Source: Anaerocolumna jejuensis DSM 15929 (GTDB lineage: Bacteria; Bacillota; Clostridia; Lachnospirales; Lachnospiraceae). Taken from it: a DNA stretch of 64,000 nucleotides. Positions 60,418 to 64,000 of the stretch are shown piece by piece (position 1 is the first letter of the stretch; every line of letters starts with the position of its first letter). The stretch spans positions 1 through 64,000 of the forward strand of contig NZ_FRAC01000007.1 of assembly GCF_900142215.1 (NCBI RefSeq), read 5' to 3'. Under the pieces are notes generated by a model. It ran no database searches and was not told where the DNA came from. It saw nothing but the letters and a program-made list of their open reading frames with translations. A program made the position numbers and the translations under genes.

Positions 60418-61062
60418 ATGCCTAAAGTAACAGAAAATTACAAAAAAGAAAAAGCAGAAAAAATTGTAAAAGCCACAATTAAGGTACTTAAAATAAAACC
60501 TTTATATAATATTACTATGCTAGACATAATTAAAACTGCTGGATTAAGTAAAGGTGGAATATATCTGTATTTTAATGATATTGATGATTTACTTGTTGAA
60601 GCTATTAATATGATTGGAAAAGAACAAGATGATATCGAATTTTCATCGGTATTAGATGATGAAAGTATTGAAAGCAGTTTGGTCTCAATCTTTGAAATAT
60701 TAGGTGACTATATTGATTCTTGCCCCGCCATAATCGGAAAAATCCGCTTTGAGCTAATAATTTATATATCTAATAATCCAGAAAAAGCAGATACAATCAT
60801 GTCTAAGTTGAAACTGAAGAATATAGGAAGACAGTTTATGGAAAATGTAGCTATACTTATTCAAAAAGGTATTGAGAAAAATGTATTTCGTAAGGAATTA
60901 ACAATAGATATTGTAATGAATAATATATCAGCGTATATAGATGGAATAACAGATTTGGTTGTAAATTCTAGGGCGTATGGTGGAGCACCTCTAAAACATC
61001 CTACAAGGGATTATTTTCAACAGTTTGTAGAAAGTCAAATATTACTTTTGAAAAATAAATGA
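60418..61062 (+). CDS. TetR/AcrR-family regulator
   Basis: ATG 60418 lies 8 bases after AGAGG; the ATG at 60412 is too close to it. About 214 residues with the TetR HTH: IVKATIKVLKIKPLYNITML and AGLSKGGIYLYFNDIDDLLV. AT-rich codon use unlike the chromosome before 59 kb. The next gene, 87 bases on, has a perfect palindrome over its promoter, the likely target. Confidence 0.85.
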   Translation: MPKVTENYKKEKAEKIVKATIKVLKIKPLYNITMLDIIKTAGLSKGGIYLYFNDIDDLLVEAINMIGKEQDDIEFSSVLDDESIESSLVSIFEILGDYIDSCPAIIGKIRFELIIYISNNPEKADTIMSKLKLKNIGRQFMENVAILIQKGIEKNVFRKELTIDIVMNNISAYIDGITDLVVNSRAYGGAPLKHPTRDYFQQFVESQILLLKNK

Positions 61063-61081
61063 GAGTATGGTCATTATATTA

Positions 61082-61108
61082 TTGACTTTAGTCGTTCTCT
61101 AGTATACT
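61082..61108 (+). promoter_or_regulatory. Promoter of the CPBP gene
   Basis: TTGACT (61082-61087), 15 bases, TATACT (61103-61108). The spacing is short, which may make it weak. Confidence 0.55.
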
Positions 61109-61135
61109 ATAAATGAGATGTGTCTCATTTATAGT
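61106..61135. promoter_or_regulatory. TetR operator before the CPBP gene
   Basis: ACTATAAATGAGA and TCTCATTTATAGT are perfect 13-bp arms around TGTG, overlapping the end of the -10 box. Confidence 0.8.
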
Positions 61136-61149
61136 AAAAGGAGAAATAT

Positions 61150-61917
61150 ATGTCCAGTAAATTAACTAAATATTTAGTAAGTACCTTTTTATGTTCTTGG
61201 ATTATGTGGGGTCTAGTAGCACTTGGAGGAAGATTAGGAATAACATGTTTGTCATTTGGTAACCCAATAGGAATGATACTCTATATATTTGGTGGTATAT
61301 CCCCTGCAATCTGTGAAATTGTAATACAAAAGAGAGGGTGTAACAAGCAAGAATTTAAAAATTTTCTAAAGAGTATAGTAAATCCGAAATATTCGATATG
61401 GCTGTATCTTTATGCAATTGGAGGCGCAATTTTAATCCAAGGTATTCCAGTGTTAACTGGATACTCAATAATTAAGCAACCTTTTTATATGGGATTTATT
61501 TTGATTGTACCAATGGTTATTGGTGGAGGTTTAGAGGAAATTGGATGGAGAGGGCTGTTACAGCCCGAACTCGAGAAAAAATTGTCACATTTTGCAGCAA
61601 CATTAGTTGTTGGTATAATATGGTCATTATGGCATATACCATTATGGTTTATTAATGGTACTAATCAGCAAAATCTAAATTACTTATGGTTTTGTATAAA
61701 TGCTCTCACATTATCTTTTTTTATCGGTTCTGTTCGTTATATATCAGGAAGTATTCTATTATCGATACTCTCTCATGCTACTATCAATGCATTTTGGGAA
61801 GTTATGCCTGCTACAAATAAAATTTTGCCATCACTTGTTATATTAGGTTTTATAGCCGTGTTGAGTCTTGTCATTGATTATGCTGTAATTAATCGGACAA
61901 CTATACTTAGTGAATAG
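61150..61917 (+). CDS. CPBP-family intramembrane metalloprotease
   Basis: 255 residues, AAAGGAG ahead of ATG, multi-pass. Family motifs: EEIGWRGLLQPELE (EExxxR), LWHIPLWFI (the FxxxH equivalent) and ILSHATINAF (HxxxN). CPBP proteases cleave within membranes; some give immunity to bacteriocins. It is repressed, probably, by the adjacent TetR protein. The pair is cargo of the decayed element at tRNA-Gly. Confidence 0.85.
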   Translation: MSSKLTKYLVSTFLCSWIMWGLVALGGRLGITCLSFGNPIGMILYIFGGISPAICEIVIQKRGCNKQEFKNFLKSIVNPKYSIWLYLYAIGGAILIQGIPVLTGYSIIKQPFYMGFILIVPMVIGGGLEEIGWRGLLQPELEKKLSHFAATLVVGIIWSLWHIPLWFINGTNQQNLNYLWFCINALTLSFFIGSVRYISGSILLSILSHATINAFWEVMPATNKILPSLVILGFIAVLSLVIDYAVINRTTILSE

Positions 61918-61957
61918 AAAAGTTTTGAGCATAATCTGAGATTCATTATTCATTAGC

Positions 61958-62025
61958 TACATAAAAATATGTGCACTATTATGTGCACATAAATCAGAAG
62001 TGGATGGAACCCCTTTCTTTTCAGT
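61958..62025 (+). repeat. Direct repeat, copy 1 (matched at 63931-64000)
   Basis: CATAAAAATATGTGCACTAT and TGGATGGAACCCCTTTCTTT recur with small changes at the end of the window. The copies flank the second integrase remnant and aspartate kinase. Confidence 0.75.
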
Positions 62026-62044
62026 ATTTTTAAGATAGGATTAT

Positions 62045-62068
62045 GGTTCGAATCCCGTTTCGCTCTTA
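62045..62068 (+). repeat. att-like second copy of the tRNA-Gly 3' end
   Basis: 22 of 24 bases match 59220-59243. It is followed, as in the tRNA gene, by a terminator-like hairpin (62080-62118, TCGCTAATCCTT/AAGGTTAGCGA plus T7). Confidence 0.75.
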
Positions 62069-62164
62069 ATTGAAAATGGTCGCTAATCCTTATAAAACAA
62101 AGGTTAGCGATTTTTTTGTTGCTTGAAAAACATGTGTGCAACATCCTTTTACCTATTCGAACCG

Positions 62165-62325
62165 CTATAATGCTTTGTCCATATAGGCTCGATTCTTTTC
62201 GATTTCATTATAATTGTAGATATAGCGTTTCGTTGTATCTGTATCTTCATGACCCATATACACACTGATTTCCTCTAAAGGTATGCCCTCTGCATACAAC
62301 TTATAGCCTTTGCGGATATATACTC
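62165..62325 (-). pseudogene. C-terminal remnant of a second tyrosine integrase
   Basis: The minus strand reads RKGYKLYAEGIPLEEISVYM, GHEDTDTTKRYIYNYNEIEK and ends AYMDKAL. GH(E/K)...TT..Y is the final catalytic His and Tyr region of phage-type integrases. Only about 53 residues survive. It sits next to the second att-like copy, in the same relation as the first integrase to the tRNA. Confidence 0.75.
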
Positions 62326-62524
62326 CGTTTTATTATTTGGGTATTTGGGGGGTTGTTCGAATTCAGGAATTACCATAATATTGAAAATGATATCTTGATA
62401 TTGAGTAAAATGTATGATATTATATCCGTTGAGAAAATACATTTGTATTCTATACAAAGACATATATGAAGCTGATTTATCATTGTGTTATTAAAATTTA
62501 CTTGTGAAAGGATTAGATTAAAGA

Positions 62525-63886
62525 ATGAAAGTATGCAAATTCGGCGGGACATCCCTAGCGGATGCGAATCAAATTAGAAAAGTATGCAATATTATAGTCT
62601 CTGATAGTGAGCGACGTCTTGTAGTTGTTTCAGCTCCGGGGAAACGTTTTGACAGTGATATAAAAGTAACCGATATGTTGATTAAATGTGCTAAACTGGC
62701 TATCGCCGAAAATAATTATAATTCGAATCTTGATGAAGTTATTAGCCGTTATGCTCAAATTGCTGATGATTTAGGCGTACCAGACATTATGAACGAAATT
62801 TCAGCCGACTTTACAAAACGCCTTATTAAGGATACCGATAATGTTAAGTTTATGGACCGAGTTATATCCGCTGGTGAAGATAATTGTGCTAAGCTGGTTA
62901 CAGCTTACCTTAAAAGCATAGGCTATGATTCCAATTATATTCATCCAGGGCAAGCAGGTATGCTGCTTTCGGCTGATTTTAGCAACACGGTTGTTCTCGA
63001 CCAAAGTTATGAAAAGCTTGCCAAACTAAAAAACATCAAGGGTATCGGAGTTTTCCCAGGCTTCTTTGGATATTCTCTAAAAGGTGATATAGTTACATTC
63101 CCAAGAGGAGGTTCTGATATTACAGGCGCGATTTTGGCAGCTTCTGTTAAGGCTGAGGTTTATGAGAATTTTACCGATGTTGATTATGTATATTCAGTTA
63201 ATCCGAAAATAATAAAAAATCCTAAGCCTATTACCGAAATTACTTATCGAGAAATGCGTGAGTTAAGCTATGCTGGATTTAACGTTTATCAAGAAGATGC
63301 CCTCTTACCGGTTTATAAAGCTGGTGTTCCAGTAAATATTAAGAATGTAAACAATCCGACCTGTCCAGGTACTATGATTGTTAAAAATAGAGTTCATACC
63401 AATTCTCCGGTTATTGGTGTAGCGAGCGACGATAAATTCTGTTGCATTGCAATAAATAAATACTTAATGAACCGAGAAGTGGGCTTTGGTAGGCGTGTTC
63501 TTGGTATTATAGAGGATGAGGGCTTGAACTTTGAACATATGCCTACGGGAATTGACGATATTTCAGTAATTCTTCGGGAAAGTCAGTTGAGTGATGATGC
63601 CAAAGACCGTTTGATAGAACATATTACGACCGAGCTTAGAGCTGACAGCATCAATGTTGAAAAGAACCTCTGTCTTATTATGGTTGTTGGTGAGGGCATG
63701 TCACATAATGTAGGAATTGCTGCCAGAGCGACAAAAGCTCTGGCATCGGTTAAGGTTAATATTCAGATGTTTACACAGGGTTCAAGTGAGGTCAGTATGG
63801 TTTTCGCAACATCTAAGGCGGATTGCGAAAAGGCATTAAAGGCTTTGTATGAGGAATTTTTTGAAGTAAGATTAGGAAATGACTAA
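62525..63886 (+). CDS. Aspartate kinase
   Basis: 453 residues, GTGAAAGG ahead of ATG. It has the amino-acid kinase start MKVCKFGGTSLADANQIRKV, FPRGGSDITGAILAASVKAE (substrate loop), VYSVNPKIIKNPKPI and two C-terminal ACT domains (GFGRRVLGIIEDEGLNFEHM; VGIAARATKALASVKVNIQM). It phosphorylates aspartate at the head of the lysine/threonine/methionine pathway and is likely feedback-regulated through the ACT domains. Its place between two repeats in the tRNA-linked island and AT-rich codon use suggest that it is acquired or displaced, not the housekeeping copy. Confidence 0.9.
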   Translation: MKVCKFGGTSLADANQIRKVCNIIVSDSERRLVVVSAPGKRFDSDIKVTDMLIKCAKLAIAENNYNSNLDEVISRYAQIADDLGVPDIMNEISADFTKRLIKDTDNVKFMDRVISAGEDNCAKLVTAYLKSIGYDSNYIHPGQAGMLLSADFSNTVVLDQSYEKLAKLKNIKGIGVFPGFFGYSLKGDIVTFPRGGSDITGAILAASVKAEVYENFTDVDYVYSVNPKIIKNPKPITEITYREMRELSYAGFNVYQEDALLPVYKAGVPVNIKNVNNPTCPGTMIVKNRVHTNSPVIGVASDDKFCCIAINKYLMNREVGFGRRVLGIIEDEGLNFEHMPTGIDDISVILRESQLSDDAKDRLIEHITTELRADSINVEKNLCLIMVVGEGMSHNVGIAARATKALASVKVNIQMFTQGSSEVSMVFATSKADCEKALKALYEEFFEVRLGND

Positions 63887-63930
63887 AGTTTATACGAAGG
63901 TAATAATAAGTATTAACAAAGCTAAATTTG

Positions 63931-64000
63931 CTGCATAAAAATATATGCACATCATGTGGCATAAATTAAAAGTTGATGGAACCCCTTTCTTTTTCAGTGT
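63931..64000 (+). repeat. Direct repeat, copy 2 (runs off the window)
   Basis: Similar to 61958-62025: CATAAAAATATATGCACATC, then GTTGATGGAACCCCTTTCTT. In copy 1 an att-like site follows 20 bases later; here the window ends, so a third att copy may lie just beyond. Confidence 0.7.

Overview
The window looks like chromosome of a spore-forming Clostridium-cluster Firmicute, most likely a Lachnospiraceae member in the Anaerocolumna/Lachnoclostridium neighbourhood. This is inferred from moderate-low GC, strong AGGAGG ribosome binding sites, TTGACA-N17-TATAAT promoters, a T-box leader, a PdaB-like sporulation deacetylase, DUF5685, DUF2089, a single-chain PurL and several MarR- or AraC-linked heterodimeric ABC exporters. 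No species assignment is possible from the sequence alone.

Layout. 1-7.6 kb is a polymorphic-toxin (RHS) locus: the 3' end of one RHS gene with an ADP-ribosyltransferase-like tip and its immunity gene, then an array of displaced cassettes. These are toxin-tip fragments, intact immunity genes, a 5'-truncated RHS core with a GIY-YIG-like nuclease tip and an Imm26-like partner, and two near-identical immunity copies. They share RHS-core homology arms and a repeated hairpin. 7.8-21.4 kb holds helD, a spore/cell-wall-like protein, a phospholipase D family protein, a zinc-ribbon/DUF5685/J-domain cluster, a MarR-controlled ABC exporter pair and a sodium-pump decarboxylase beta/gamma pair without its alpha subunit. 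21.9-32 kb holds a GNAT-membrane-lipoprotein-like fusion, AraC, methionine aminopeptidase, Nudix, an NfnB/GltD-like flavoprotein, a TetR operon, pdaB and a short alanyl-tRNA synthetase behind a T-box.

32-49.6 kb holds a CE2-like esterase, Nudix, a PucR regulator with an isochorismatase-family hydrolase, GNAT, a zinc phospholipase C-like gene coupled to a UMF1-type MFS transporter, a striking 20-bp tandem repeat array, a SigV/RsiV-like ECF pair, purL, a membrane PAS-GGDEF protein and an overlapping lactate-dehydrogenase-like gene. 49.7-59 kb holds rsgA, a DUF2089/membrane-protein pair under a palindromic operator, a repeat-containing lipoprotein, a second heterodimeric ABC exporter, and a divergent AraC regulator with nitroreductase.

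From 59.2 kb to the end the DNA is AT-richer and is an accretion of decayed mobile elements at a tRNA-Gly(GCC) gene. It has a frameshifted integrase, a relaxase fragment, TetR plus CPBP protease with a palindromic operator, a second copy of the tRNA 3' end (att-like), a second integrase remnant and an aspartate kinase. Another recurrent theme is the number of very long intergenic hairpins (10.1, 21.4, 45.8, 53.3 kb); two of them share ends and appear to belong to one repeat family.
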